Source: Ignelater luminosus (lineage: Eukaryota > Arthropoda > Insecta > Coleoptera > Elateridae). From it: a DNA stretch of 64,000 nt. The DNA lies in assembly GCA_011009095.1 (NCBI GenBank), contig VTPC01090619.1, forward strand, positions 31,452-95,451, read 5' to 3'. Positions 25,629 through 39,378 of the stretch are shown one piece after another (positions within the stretch are counted from its first letter, which is position 1; each line of letters opens with the position of its first letter). Below the pieces are notes generated by a model, which worked only from the letters and a program-made list of their open reading frames with translations, made no database searches and had not been told where the DNA came from. A program made the translations under genes and the position numbers.

Positions 25629-25639
25629 GTATGTAATTT

Positions 25640-28600
25640 TATTCTCATTTATTACTTTTTTTTCTGCGAAATTACTAACGCTTCCTTAACTTCCTTTTTT
25701 TACTAACTTTTCCTTTGGGTAATCATAAATAATATTGGTTGTTTGCGGTAATTTGGATTATGGTAAGAAAGAAAACATAAAAATAAGTTATTATGTGCTA
25801 ATTGTCACAAGTTGAAGAGCTTAAATCTTGTTTTATTTAAGTTTGTTAAGAAGCTTTATTTAAAAAGGCTTTTCACTAATACGATGCACGAAGAAAGTTG
25901 AGAGTGTCTAAAACTGAAAATGAAATATTATAATTTATAAGTGATGGAAATTGTTAAAATATCAATTATTATTGTATTTTCAGTCAAACATATACTAAGA
26001 TAGTGTAAAAGAAAGGTTTTCAAGTATTCTAAGATAATGCAAATATGGTGTGTCATCTGTTAGTAATTCAGAATTTAGGACATTATTATAATTTAGAAGC
26101 AATGAAGAAATCGAAAAACGGTTTTCAAGAGAAATGACTGAAAGTGTAGTCAATTTTACATTGTCGAAATGGATGAGACTGGTGAACAACTTTTTAAATT
26201 GACTAAAATAACTCAGATAACGCTATAATTTAATTTGCTATATGAATTGTAAGAACGATTCTTAACCAATACCTGAACGTTAGATAAAGAGAAGAATTCA
26301 GAATTGATAGTTATGCCGAAGATTAAAATATTTGAAAATTATTGTGACGATTATCTTAATTCAATACCGGTTTCTATAGCTACATGTGAACATTATCAAA
26401 TTGCACATCCCAGTTTGATAAAAGCTTTGTGAAACACGTACAGTTAATTAACAACTGATGCCGTGAATCCTTATTATGCAAGTGCTCTAGAGTACGTTTG
26501 GTAAAGTTTCCCAAAAACACTTTTGAGATATATCATAAATAATAATAAGGAACAAAATTCTTTTTATTGCTGGATTTTATTCTGTTAGGCGTTTAGTGTA
26601 AAGCAAACATTTTCTAAGTGCTCCGTCGGAACATCTCAATCCTGCCTAAAGTTAAACACAAACTTTCTAAATTGAATACACGATATAACACAAATTAACT
26701 TATCAAACATCGCCCCCAAAGATTCATTTTAACAATGTGATGTTACAAAATTGGCCAAACACTCTTTATATTGTACTCGTAACAATAGGGGAAATCACTG
26801 TTGGGCCTATTGATAAAAGAGGATTTTAAATAATTTGATCGTAATCTAATTTATTTTATTAATTAACAACTGACTGTTTAATTAAGCTTAATAAATTACA
26901 AAATTTTATCTCTTTTTCTCTAAAGAATGTAAGTAGCAAAAAGAACAGTTTCGCTCTTCCTTTTTGACATCTTTAGTACTGTCTATTTAAGGCCTGACTG
27001 CATCTGTTGTATAACACCTACACAAAAGATTTCAATAAAATTTAATAATCAAATATAACACTTAAGACATCTAGCGGTGTTTCTGATAGTTATTAACAGT
27101 GAAAGCTTTAGCGCAAAAAATTATAAAAATAATTTAATTTTTAGATTATTTAGTAATAATTCTTCATTAAATCAAGATTATAGTTTTTTGAAATTCTAGA
27201 AATCTTAAAAAATATAAAATAAAATCAAGAAGAATAACCTTTATTTATTTACATGTATTTTCAATCTAATTATTATTTTATTAAATAAAAATAAATAAGT
27301 AAAATACATATACAAAGGAATATTATCATTAAATATATAAAAATAAAAACAAAAATTCAATATAGTAACTTTTTAATTTACATTTAAATAAAACAATACT
27401 TAATTATTTAATGCCGCCCACAATTTATAATTTTAATGATAATCAGGGAGGAGAAAGTGTCTCCCATTTGTCCGTTCTAGTGGGTGCCCATAAAATCGAA
27501 ACAAAGAGCTCATCCCACAAAATGTAATTTTTTTGTATAGGGAACCAATAATGCAATCGGATGCAATAAATTACAATGGGTTTCAATACACCCATTTTAA
27601 TGAATGAAGCGCAAATAGAAAAATCCCACGCACATGCGTGCAATTAATGAACGCTTTTAACTATATTTGTATTTATTTTTTTATATTGATTATCATTGGG
27701 ATGATAAAAGTAAATATACAGGTGTATATGATAAATTTAAATTATTATGATTAAACCCTGAAAAAATGAAAAAAACAATAGTGAAGACATTTTTAAATAA
27801 AAATAGATAATGACATTTGAATAATAAAATTGGAATTGAAACAATATTGGGTACATAGTACAATTAAATTATGTACAGAAGCCTACTAAGGTTTGAATTA
27901 TTTATTTTCAAACTTGTGCTTCTCGAAAAGGGAGATGGAAACTCCCAAGAGGTTCACATTGATCCATTGTTTCACTAATTAATATTGTCTCGTATTTTAT
28001 AAAACGAAATACAACAAACATTTATTATTTGATTAATTTAATAAAACTTGTCAATTACAGCTAGAAAATAATAGTTTTCGTTTATTTTTATCTGATGTAA
28101 TTCAAGTATTATTGATTTTAACAAAACGAATTGTAGTAGAATTTCTTACTACAACTTGATAAATATTTAGCAAAATTTGTATAAAATGAACCCAACTACA
28201 TAAACCTGATTTAATCTAACGTCTACTGTTTACTGCAATTGTTTCATTGACAAACAAATCTCAACATCTTTAACATTTTGTTAGGTTTGCTATAATCTAC
28301 CGACGCACAGTGTATTTCAAGTATTCGCATTGCACGGTTTAATTTAAATTAACTCGTTTTTCTTATAGATTATGGATGAGCCACACTAATAAAAAGAAGA
28401 AACGCACTGTAGGTATGGTATTGTGATTAGCTTTGCTTTAGCTTTATATTATCCAGCCAGTCATATATTTACTTATGTTTGATCTAACCTAGCTCCTAAC
28501 AAAGATCTACTTTTTTCCGCATAATATTCAATTTGAAATTTTCTAGTTCAAACTATACATATCTTGCAGTACACCTAAATATAAAAAAATATCCAAGAAA

Positions 28601-31600
28601 GAAAATCAAAAAAGATTGAAAGAAAACAGACCGCATTGTTTCTATACGTTGGTAATTCTATATTTTGATCTTCTAGAATTTCAAAACAAAACTTGTGGGA
28701 AATCTGAAGAATCCTAACATACATAAATATTGTTAAGTCATTGATCTTGTGAGATTTTATTTTCCAGTTTTGTTTATAATCTAATTTAACTTTTTCTTTG
28801 GCTTGATCTAACTTTTTCGAGGGGTCAAATAACAGCAACCTGAAGTCATATTTGCATGAACTGATCGATAAAATATTAAATCATCCAATCTTCTCGGTTT
28901 TATGTTATTTCTATTATATTTCTTGATTATGAAAACCAGTAAAACATCCTATTAAGAGTAATCCCATTTGTTTTTATCTTCAAATTTTTCACTCTTTTCC
29001 TCTTCGATGATATTTTCTTAATTATATATAATAATATTGCGATTTAATTATGTAGGACTGTTAGGTTATCATCTCCACACCTGCGTAATTGATCAAGCTT
29101 TTAAGAGAGACTGACTCGACCAGCTTTTTACTCTGTTTCATATCGTCCAATGCTTCATGACTAATTAAATTTAATTAATTAAATCCTGGCAATTTATTAA
29201 GACCTACATGATTTCTGAGTATACTACACAAAAAATTTTTAGAAGGTAGTACCTAGCAAGATGAAACTTTCTTTTTATCCTTAAGTAAACAATTTTTCTT
29301 CATCTTTATATTCCACATTTTCTATTCTAGTAGCTATAACTCTTCTGATGATTTAAAAAAGTGAAATTAGCTTGATTTTCCTAACTCTCACGCGTATGTT
29401 TATAGTAAACCTCGTATGTTACAAAAACATAAATTAAGGAAAGAAAAGAAAAATATGGGAACTTACAAGATCGTCTAAAACAACAGGAATTTCCTGCAAA
29501 AATGTCATTTTCCAATAATTCCTTTACGGAAGCATAAAGGAAATATGGCATAAACAAAAACATTAATTTTTCATTACTTTCCTTAAATCATTTCTAGTGA
29601 CACACTTGTCACCTTTTTGTTGTTTTTATAAACAGTTTTACAGCCATTTAAAATTTAATTCAACAAAGAATTGTTTATAATTTAATTATTTGAAAGGTTT
29701 TTTGTCAGTTTAATCAAAGAGTAAATTATCAGGATTACTCTTAAAGGAAATGATTTTTGTTATATAGCAGAAGTTTCACATTTATATGAGTGTTGACTAA
29801 ACAAGGTAATTTTCTTGCAGATAAATTAATTTTTTTCGAAACGGAAAAAATCGCTTGTGTTCATTAAATCGAGTTGAAAATACACAGGTGCACCAATGTT
29901 TCCTAAAGTAATAACTGTAAGAATATAATAAATAACGACTCAAGATTCTGCAGTTACTTGCTGCTCTAAATTATACATAATTGACGTGGAGACTCTTGGT
30001 ACCTTTCGCTTTTACTGTAATATTCACACTCGTAACACACGAAAATTACATTAATAATAATTACATCTGTCTGTAACCATTAACATACCTTTTATGTAGT
30101 TGGTAGCAATGGACAAATTAGAATGAATATAAATCTTCACTACATAAGTAATCTCAGAAGGTTAATTACTTGAAAAATATATTTTTCCACTCTGGTTGAA
30201 GGATTTTCTTTAGTTACTTCCTATTTCTTTTTCTTTATAACGAGTGATCAAGAAATAACTAAATCTATATTTTGTAGCTGAAGTTATTCTATTATATCTG
30301 CTTTATAAACTATGAGATTATTCATTTTTAAATATAAAAATAACAAAACACAAAAAGCACGTGGTTTTCCTATATGAAACAGCACGTGGTTTATACGTAT
30401 AGTAGGCGCTCACTTGTGACCATCGTGGGACCAGGGCCAAGAAATTTTCCTGTAAAAACACGCGCTGAAATTTACACGTTGTAATTGCATGCAACTGTAA
30501 AACACCCACTTAAAAGAAAAACAAATTTATAGAATCACTCGAAATCATATAAAAATAAAATCGTCAATTTCCAAGTGTCAGAACTCATTAAAAGGTTGTC
30601 TCTTTCAAAAGAAAATAAAAAGTTCTACATGAAAATTGTATTATCATTACACTATTATTGGCATGTTATAAAGTATGGTTTGGCAATCATTTTAGACTTG
30701 TCACATGTTATACGATGCTTGTTCTGAGTCATTTCATGTATAGATTTTCGATTTAAAATAGATGACAATTTTTTATAAACAACATAAGAAATAAGCCAAA
30801 TAAATCACTTGAGGTTGAAAAAAATTAATAAAAAAATATTCCTTCCAGCTCATACTACCGTAAAATATTTAAATTAATTTAAACTCAACTGAAGCTGAAA
30901 CTGATCCGTACTCAGATTACATTTAATATACGCGATCTTATCTTGTATCTTGTAGTTAAATTTATTTAATAGACAATGTAAAAACATATAAATATAACGT
31001 CACAATTAAAAAAGGAAAGAAATAAATTCTTTTTCAAGTTTATTTCGACTAGCTGAAGGTGAAAAACCTTTGACAATGTAGATATTTAAGTTTTCAAGTA
31101 CCTTAAACCTCCAGTTGCATAAAGCGTTTTTAAAGTCATTATTAGCTCATGCGATTATAACTTTAAAATGTAGTGATCTTATTGAAGGATTCTCAATTGA
31201 CAACTAAATCCTGCTAAATCTGATTAGAAACTTTGAACTTCAATTGGTTTTATTTTTTAATTTCTCCTTACTGGGCCAAGATTACTATAATTACATAAAA
31301 TGCATAAAACAGAAGATCCAAAAGTGTCATTAGATTTTGCCTCTAACCTCACTTTTAACATCCAATTGATGCGCAAAGAACATTTGCGCTTTTAGATTTG
31401 ATCACATGAAGCAACTTTAATTTAAAACAAGCTGACATACCTATTTGTTTGTTTTATTGCACTGAAGATAACCTCATTAATTTATTTGAAATTTCCAATT
31501 TTAGCTTTATTCCTAAAATAAATAAATTACAGTGGTGCACTTTTACTAAACAAGCGTGAATCTCATAAAGCGTTCCAAATTTTCCTTCTAAATTTCATTT

Positions 31601-31780
31601 TAATTCAGTACATCTCGTACAAAGTGTGGGTGTTTTCTGTTTGTTACAAGAAGAAATATAAGGCCCAATTTAGTCTTTTCATTCTATCTATTTTTAGGGT
31701 TCCACCGAGCTTTTGTTTCTTCCTTCGCAAAAACAGATTTAAATATAGTTCTTGTTAAAAAGACGTAAAAAGCAACGCGC
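25640..31780. other. Intronic AT-rich DNA
   Basis: No exon is supported. One less simple stretch at 27440-27640 begins with a GGGAG...CTCCC hairpin (about 27446-27465); its minus strand is open for 66 codons without a recognisable motif. It may be a conserved non-coding element or an old repeat. The rest is AT-rich and featureless to the eye. Confidence 0.45.
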
Positions 31781-31852
31781 CGAAAACATACGTAAAGAAA
31801 CAATCTGTTTCCGAAAATACGGAAGCAACGAGCGAGAGCGAAACGCGGCCCG

Positions 31853-31985
31853 TGACGTCAGAGAGTCGATAAGAATAGCGCGTCGCGACGCCTCGTACAT
31901 AATGACCCGTGACGTCATATTGGCGTCATTCCTCACACCCATGCGGTTCATGACGTCACGGGGACGCCATCGATTCGTGACGTCA
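31853..31985 (+). promoter_or_regulatory. CRE array: four perfect TGACGTCA sites in 133 bp
   Basis: Perfect palindromic TGACGTCA sites lie at 31853-31860, 31910-31917, 31951-31958 and 31978-31985, with a TGGCGTCA variant at 31921-31928. Distances between perfect sites shrink from 57 to 41 to 27 bp. The palindrome is the high-affinity binding site of CREB/ATF dimers. The array sits in a CpG-rich island inside AT-rich intron and ends about 115 bp before a good splice donor, so it most likely drives an internal promoter. A 117-codon open frame crosses the island (31752-32105) but runs through the donor and is out of phase with the next exon, so I do not read it as coding. Confidence 0.7.
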
Positions 31986-31999
31986 CTGGTGCGTTATCT

Positions 32000-32101
32000 C
32001 GCTTTCGCTTCAGGTTTTTTGCGTCGGTCTCTCTTCAGTGTTGCGCCAGCGTCGAGGTCAGCGAGAAAGTTCTGTGCTAGTTTTACACTTGCATCGAAAC
32101 G
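32000..32101 (+). other. Probable non-coding alternative first exon 1C
   Basis: Downstream of the CRE array lies a CG-rich stretch without any ATG, containing a TCAGTG initiator-like word (32035-32040) and ending at a consensus donor ACG|GTGAGC (GT at 32102-32103). If spliced to the acceptor at 62583, the first AUG of the mRNA is at 62672 with A at -3, giving a shorter protein that begins MLLLQTQ. The 5' boundary is uncertain. It could alternatively join an unseen exon. Confidence 0.45.
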
Positions 32102-32109
32102 GTGAGCGT

Positions 32110-34440
32110 CCTTTTCAGGTTTCAGCTGATTTCAGCTGATTTTGGCATATAGAGAAAATTGTGTTCTAATCGTTTTGGCTTCCACTTCAGTATACGAGGC
32201 GTTCAAAAGGCCATACGTTCTTTCATCTGTACGTTAGGTATGTTATTGTTTTTTGTTTTCTTTTGAAATAAATTTAAATCTACGCAAAATTTTTGGGAAA
32301 TTCTGATTGGATGATGAATGAAATGTTTATTGCGTAGGTTTATATTTAATAAATAAGGGATGAAAATGTTTGAATGAGATTGGATTTTCATGAAATAGGA
32401 AAGATTTTGAAGTTCGTGATAACTGCCAAGGTCAAGGGCGTGCGCACTTGGTGGTACTTTGATTATACGTTCTTTCTTTCTCTTACAGTCCCTGATGAGA
32501 TAAAAAAAGGTTCTTAAATCACGTTGTGAGAAATAAGCACGCCCTCGACTTTACTTTAATCAGTTATGATTAGAAAATTTTCAATTAAAGAAAAGTAATT
32601 TCATTTTATTTTGTTTTCTATTTTTATTTTATTAATCGAGTTAATAGGTTTTCCCATAAGGAATTATAAATGCACGTTGTCTGCTGTCATAAGAATTGCG
32701 CCATAAAGTATAATAAATTTTAAGATAAAGGAGACAAAAAGATCCGGGAAAACTAGGCTAATAGAATGACTCATGACTGACTATATGGCAGCAAAGTATC
32801 TCAGCGTTTTACTTTTCAAACAAATTGCACATAGTAGTCGCACTCATTTTTCATTCTTGAAGCTTGTTCACACCATAAATCAAAGACAAAAGAAACTTAA
32901 ACTGTAATTACTATCAAAGCAACATTTAATTGTAATAAAAACTTCCTGCGTGAACTATTATAGCACGATTTTTCAAGATCAACTTTATTATTATTCTTCT
33001 CGATTGACCCTCTCAAACCGTTTTCGGAAAATAAAAAAATATTGTCAGGTAACTAATAGAATCGTACACCTACAAGATGATATGACTTATAACGGTAGCC
33101 AAGCCTTTTCTTATTTGTCATCTTTTCACACTTAACTAACGTTTTACTGCAGGACACTCAATCTATTAATAAGAAATTATTTGAACGGTACATGATATCA
33201 TAGATTTTACCTTAAGGCTAACGTTTTAATAGCGTTGGTTAGTGTAGGTGGATTTGAAAAAAATATTAACCAAATAACATGTTGATTTAACATGTTAATA
33301 TAGTCGTAGACATGGTGTTGTGATCATCATCGAGAAACCCAAAATATAATTTTTATGTTCACGATCTCTAGTTTGTTCCTGGTTTATTTTAATTTTCCTT
33401 ATCGCAATTATCTCCTTTTTTAAAACACAACACTTATCAATAGTTACGTACATTATATCATCAAGGTTCTTGATTCTAGATTATTTCTTGTATAACAGTT
33501 TTATAAATTAAATTTGAACGCAATCTCATTAAAATTTGATTATAATACGATTAATCAGTTGATTTTACTTCCCGATCTATAATTTTTAATTTTTCGACTA
33601 ATATTGCGTTTAACATAACCTTACCTTCTTATCAAACAACAACTGAACTATTTCTTCTACCTAATTCAGTACACACGAACTTATCAAACCTCTATGTGCG
33701 TCCTTTTTGGATACAATCCAGAAATCAAAACTGTTTGTTTCAGAAAAAAACACTCCGATATTTGTTGCAAAATACCAATTTTATGTAGAAGAATTTGCAT
33801 AATTTATCGATAAAAAAATAAAAGTAAGTCAAATCGTTTCGACTTTCCGGTAGTACGGGCTAATTTAAAATAGTTTTGGGTGCGTGACGAGTTTTGAATA
33901 CGTATTTGCGAAACACTCGAGAAAGTGTTTTATCGATTACACAGGAGACGTAGAAATAGATGCTCTTCGATTAACTTTTACGAAATACTAATACATCGCT
34001 TTAATTATTCTGTCAAGTGATTAGGATCAATTGATATTTCTTTTATTAAAGAAACAAGAAATTATTGAGAAACTTTAATAAGACTTTTTACCACCATGAA
34101 GATGTCCATTAGAAAAGATTGCTTTTCGCTAATACTTTTAAAGTAGTTTTCTATTAAAAAGTTAAACATTTTAAACTTTCCTATTATTGATATGTCATCT
34201 CCGGTCGGTGCTTCTCAATATTTATTTATCCCATTACGTCTACAAACCGGAGAGTTGTTGAAGTGTGCTCAAGATCGACTTCTGAGTAGTAGTAGTGATC
34301 CCTCAAATATAATAATATTTACCTTACGGTTTGGATTTATTATTTTTCAAACTTAAATATTTGCCTCTTAAGAAAAAATCTTGTAGGTAAATTCGATCAT
34401 TTACAATTTTCCTTCCTTGTTTTTTCTTTCTAACATCCGG
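32110..34440. other. Intronic AT-rich DNA
   Basis: No exon or RNA gene is seen. Two AACATGTT palindromes lie 13 bp apart (33276 and 33289). Otherwise there is nothing I can interpret. Confidence 0.45.
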
Positions 34441-34450
34441 TTTTCAGTTA

Positions 34451-34582
34451 GGCGTTTTCGCCCCCATATATGGAAAGCTAAAAGCCCACACAATATAACA
34501 GAGCTTTTTCATTGATCCATTACGTCATTGAATCTCATTTTATGACGTGAAGAGCGTCGTCATAGAAGTTTTCGTGACGATA
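34451..34582. promoter_or_regulatory. CArG box plus CRE-like cluster
   Basis: GGCGTTTTCGC (34451-34461) is followed by a perfect CArG box CCATATATGG (34464-34473). CRE-like TTACGTCA (34520), TGACGTGA (34543) and TGACGATA (34575) come next. SRF binds CArG boxes and CREB/ATF binds CREs; the pair is classic for immediate-early genes. By composition a CArG match alone is expected several times in this window, so the combination is the argument. It is likely an enhancer, or possibly another promoter. Confidence 0.4.
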
Positions 34583-34679
34583 TCAGGCATCCATGTCAGC
34601 TGTACAGATGATCGATGAGATGCCTGATCGCGTGATGTCGACGCTTTCGGAGGATTTACCATGTTATCTGATAAAAAGT

Positions 34680-35430
34680 CACGCTATCTAAGTGTTTTCC
34701 ATGGAACTAATAGCACGAATTTTTTTATTACAGATATTGCATTGAATTAAAGAGGTCATAAAGCTTGATAACGAAATTTTATCGATCAACTTAAAATTTT
34801 CTATTGTATTTACTATTACTACTGATCATTTAAAAAAACGATCCTTCATTGTATAAAGTTTTAAGGAACTCTTTCATTCTTTAGTGTTAAAAATAAAATA
34901 AATAATAAAATATTGACCATATAATACTATAAAATGCAGTTATAAGCGCACTCTCCTAGTAATCTGATCCTATTGATACTCCCTATTAATCTCTTTCAAC
35001 AAATAAATTTGAAATTTAATCCCCTTGAAAATAATTACCTTTTCACGGATGAATATAAATAAAATTGGCAATAAAAATGTATCTCCCTTTTATAATAAGA
35101 ATTTTAATTAAAACATTTTTCCCTAGTGTGAATCAAGATGAATAAATATCTATAACGACCTTAAATAGGTTTATAGGAGAAATTTTGATCTTTCTTAGAT
35201 TAGTGTAGCAAACTCTTCATCATTTGTCGGCAGTATTTTAGTTATTTTCTTAGTGTTTGTTATTTGCTTCAGCAGGGGGAGCAAGTGATCCACCTACCTA
35301 CTATGCGCTTACATTAAAAATGCATAGTATCAAGTAACTGAGGTTGCCAAGGGATACATTAATTATCTACTTAATGACAGTCATTGTATTAATGTTATTT
35401 AATAAATTGTGTTTATGCGTAGTGTCCTTT
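34680..35430. other. Intronic AT-rich DNA
   Basis: Nothing recognisable beyond simple AT-rich sequence. Confidence 0.45.
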
Positions 35431-35434
35431 TTAT

Positions 35435-35545
35435 ATACAGAGTGTCCCGTTTAACAGTCTACACGCTATTCGGGAAATTAACGCTAAAATTTAGTTTTTG
35501 GTGTAACTCAATCTATAAATTGCAAAACTGAGATCTGGACATTTT
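35435..35545. repeat. Dispersed-repeat terminus (ACAGAGTGTCCC type)
   Basis: TATATACAGAGTGTCCCG at about 35434 followed by a GGTGTAACTC block (about 35501) resembles a common insect repeat whose ends read ACAGGGTGTCCC. A related word occurs on the minus strand near 23489. The other terminus and the family are not determined. Confidence 0.3.
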
Positions 35546-35766
35546 TTAAAACAATCTATTAAACATTTTTTGTTCTTATTCTGTTACTATCAGTTCTAGA
35601 CCTGTGGGATCTTAATAATTCTTCTACGAAATATCGATGACGTAATAAAAAAAAATAGTTCTACTCAATAAATGAAACTGGACGTCGTTAATGATTTGAC
35701 AAGTTATTCTAAAAGACGCAACATTATCAAAATAAATTACCAATATTATACATAGAAAAAAATTGA

Positions 35767-35838
35767 AATTCGCGTGGGAATCGAACCTACACATCTCGGC
35801 TGTCCGGGTCAAATGCTCTATCTTTAACCTAGCGAATT
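35767..35838 (-). repeat. 72-nt tRNA-like sequence, SINE head or tRNA pseudogene
   Basis: On the minus strand AATTCGC and GCGAATT form a perfect 7-bp acceptor stem 72 nt apart end to end, the size of a tRNA. A good T-arm/B box AGGTTCGATTCCC is present, with four of five T-stem pairs. The D stem is mismatched and no convincing anticodon arm with U33 forms, so it is not a functional tRNA. A downstream tail shared with the element at 9515-9588 suggests a tRNA-derived SINE. Confidence 0.5.
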
Positions 35839-35844
35839 CAGTTG

Positions 35845-38800
35845 AGAATCAATTCTAAAATAAGCATTATCACGCAGATATTCCAAAATTAAATCTCCAT
35901 CCTGCTGACTAGGAATTTTTCAATAATGACAGAATCGCCTCTAACTTTCGAATTTCCAAATTTTAAATTTTAACTGTTTAAGTTCAAAAACTTGTTGCCT
36001 TCCTTTCCATTAAAAAGTTTTGGATGGGCCGCATACTAAAAACTTTCACGTTCTCTTTAAATGCTACCTTGTACTCACTTTTCTAAATCTTTCTGTCATA
36101 TCAAATCTTCCTATGATGAACTCAATAGTCTAGCTGATTTGTGCTTTTTTCCCAAACAGTGCCGTATTAATTTTCTAATTCAGAAGTAACATGTCATATA
36201 CTACACTACTTGCACAAAATTGAATTCTAATATTTTTCATTCATATAATTACGCCATCATTTTACATCAGAAATAATTAAATTTGTGGTTGCAACGTTAT
36301 AACAAAAACCAATAATTAATATTTGCCCACTCACTTAAGGGAATATTCAAACGCAAGAAATGTGTAGAATAGAACCGCAATAAATTCCGTAACAACTATA
36401 AAATAAACAATGCGGTATAAAATATAAGCGTAGACCAAAGAAATTGTATAATTGTCGACCATAACTGTCAGGAGTGGTGTAAGTGCTTTGCGAATGATGA
36501 AGCTCGACGCTCGTAAAGCTGCCGGGACAGATCTAATGGTGAACTTCTAACGTCGCGTTTTACGCTGCTGTGCGGTCTTGTATGTATTTACTACTTGTAA
36601 TCACTCGTAAAACTCTACAACACACTTTAAACGTAAGCAGCTGTGGCATTGCACAGAATGTAGTACTTAAACGCACCAACACATTCATTTTTTCCTCTTT
36701 CTTTCTTTTTCTTCTTTTTACCCATTGTGAACACGCCTTACATTTATATGCGTCATGTAACGATGTCCTTCGGCATTTTCATAAAAGTGAGACTTTACAA
36801 GAATTTGTAGGTTGTAAAGATTAAAATTACAAACTTCCGTTATCATTTAATTAGCCTTGGTTGATGCTTGCAGAAAACAAAACTCATTTCATTTTACAAA
36901 ACGTAACTAATTTCTATCTAAACTTAATCACTTACTTTGTGTCTCTTGAGCGAAAAATATTTTCTTTATAATATAAGACATTGCTTAAATTTCTAAGAAA
37001 GAATTCATAACCTTTTTTTAGTTGGTGACCTAAATACCAGAAACGATAAATTAAATCCAAGTACGGGAAATGACGATTTTCAAGAATCTTCTCAGGCAAA
37101 ACCACCACGTAAATGATACAGGTGTTTATATTCTTGAAATATAAACACTTTTTTATAATATACATTTTTCTTGTAAATTCAATTTCCTCTTCTTTCTACT
37201 TAAAATAAACAAAATATCGTCAGAATCGACATTATTTCTAAGTTGAACGTTATTTGCAATTTTTTCCTTAAATAAGAATTTAATTTTCTGGCGAAGAAAA
37301 AAATTTTGGCCTTTAGCTTTGGAAACAGTAATAAAGAATTTTGGATCGCCGAGTTGACTTTCAACAATATTAAAATGCATTTTTCTAATCGTTTTTGGAA
37401 CTTCCGTATACCACCCACATTGTCAAAGTAATTCCTTCAATTGCTACGTTTTATTGTCCCAAAGAAGGTCACATCTATTATGGACTGGCATGAAGTTGGT
37501 TATTTCTAGAAAAATATTAGTCAAAAGAATTTTTGTTACCATTGTAACATTTACCATGGTGAGATTTTTTCCGAATAAAACTATTTGTACGATGATAAGA
37601 AACCTTTCTTCGATACAATCAGGATAACAAGTAATAGATATAAAATCTCAAAAAACTTCATACTAGACTTTTTTCCTGAAATCGAAATCATCAAAAGATC
37701 TTGTGCAAAATGTAAATCCTGATACCCGATCTTCAAATTATTAATGTAGTGGCTGCTGTGTGAAACTGCTATTTACTCACCTCTCAATTTGAGACAACGT
37801 TTCTAAAACAGCCAATGTTAGATATGATAATCTTGAGATATTCGAGCAATCTTTATTTTTATCAACACTCTCACTGCCTTTTTTGCTGAGAAAACTCATT
37901 TAGAACTTAATTCCATTATCAGATAAATAGCTTGAAGTTAACATAACCAATGAAAAATGTAATGTATAGAACTTTGCTAGGACATGTCAAGAATATGGTC
38001 TGCAAGATTAACAAAAATATAGACGGTAGGCACTAAAACCCTCACCTAACTTGGTCTGGGTTTTCTATGTTTCACATAATTTCTGTTGTTGCAGTTCCCA
38101 GCTTTTCACCAAATCAAAATATCAAAAGAATAACTGACAAGTGTTCTAGATTTGGTTATGGCTCACAATTCAAGTTTGAAACCTATGTTTACTGTTCAAA
38201 GATGTTTTACGATAAGGTTGATTTTCAAATAATTTTATTTAAAAAATTCTGAAACGTTTGGTCTATGTACTACAAGCAGAACCGTTAGTTTGCTCAATTT
38301 ACATTATTGTACCCGAACTTCTGGCTAAATATACCATGATTTAGTACTACAGATAGTATGGTTCATAAATTTGTGTTTTATTGTTGATGAAAAATCACTT
38401 TTATTCTTCCATAAATACTGGTTTTTTGTACAAAGCAAAAAAACTAATTAAGACACGGGTATCACGTCATATAACTAAAATATAGATAAAATAAAATTTT
38501 ACTGGTATTTTTTAATGAAACACACTTGATGAATTCGCACTTCTGAACAGTGCTGTTGGTATTCAAAATTTCGTCTATTTTACTAAAAATAAAATAAACT
38601 TAACGTATAATACCAGACTATTTAAAAAGACACTATAGTCAGTTCAGTACAACTTTTAACCAAGATTAAAATAAATTTAAATACATCAAAATTTTCCTTA
38701 AGTGTCGCTTTTTAATAAGGACATTAATTTTCATATAAGTAGAAAATAATGTAAATTCAGTATAAAAAATAGATTTTTACACAATAACAAAAAATGTTTT

Positions 38801-39375
38801 ATGGTTATGAAATTACTCACAAACTTCTGTGTTAAATTATTTATATCATATTATATGAAATAATTACAAAGTGCTAACAGAAGGTGAGATAGAAAAAAAA
38901 CGAGATTTAAAATAACAAGTTTTCAACATCGTTTAATTAAAATTTTCACCAAATGATCATTTGAGATCATTAAATTTATAAAATTATGGTAATCAAAAAT
39001 ACTCTGTGTTTGGACAAAGAGATTTTACCGGAACTAAAACCCTAAAGGCAACTTTTTTCTGCTTGATGTCCTTGCTCTGGTAAAAGCGTACTATTTTAAA
39101 ATTCATGCTTGCAGCAGGAATAATCACTGTTATTTTTGATAGTTCTTTAAACATATCAGAACCGTACAAAGAAGGATTTATTTGAATTTAAGATCATTTA
39201 GATTTAAAACATATTCGATGGTAAAAAAGAAAGAAGATTTTAAATAAATATTTGTTTTATACAAAAAAAACTTTAAACGATTCTAAATTTTTGATCTAAC
39301 TAAAGATAACCACAGTTAATGAAGTGTTACTTATAGAAAGATTGCAATTATATCATCAGTAAACAGTTAGATTTC
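35845..39375. other. Intronic AT-rich DNA
   Basis: No exon is supported. A less AT-rich patch at about 36455-36580 contains a perfect GTAAGT donor word (36479-36484), but I see no partner features to call a first exon. Minus-strand open frames at 36932-37165 and 37153-37418 lack motifs. Confidence 0.4.
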
Positions 39376-39378
39376 TAG

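Noticed and set aside
31752..32105. 117-codon open frame across the CRE array
   Set aside because: It runs through the GTGAGC donor, leaves the wrong phase for the exon at 62583 and is mostly Arg/Ala/Ser residues generated by CG-rich promoter DNA.
33276..33296. Pair of AACATGTT palindromes as a p53-type response element
   Set aside because: The flanking bases do not satisfy the RRRCWWGYYY half-site and spacing alone is not convincing.
35767..35838. Functional tRNA gene
   Set aside because: The acceptor and T arms look right, but the D stem is mismatched and no anticodon loop with U33 forms.
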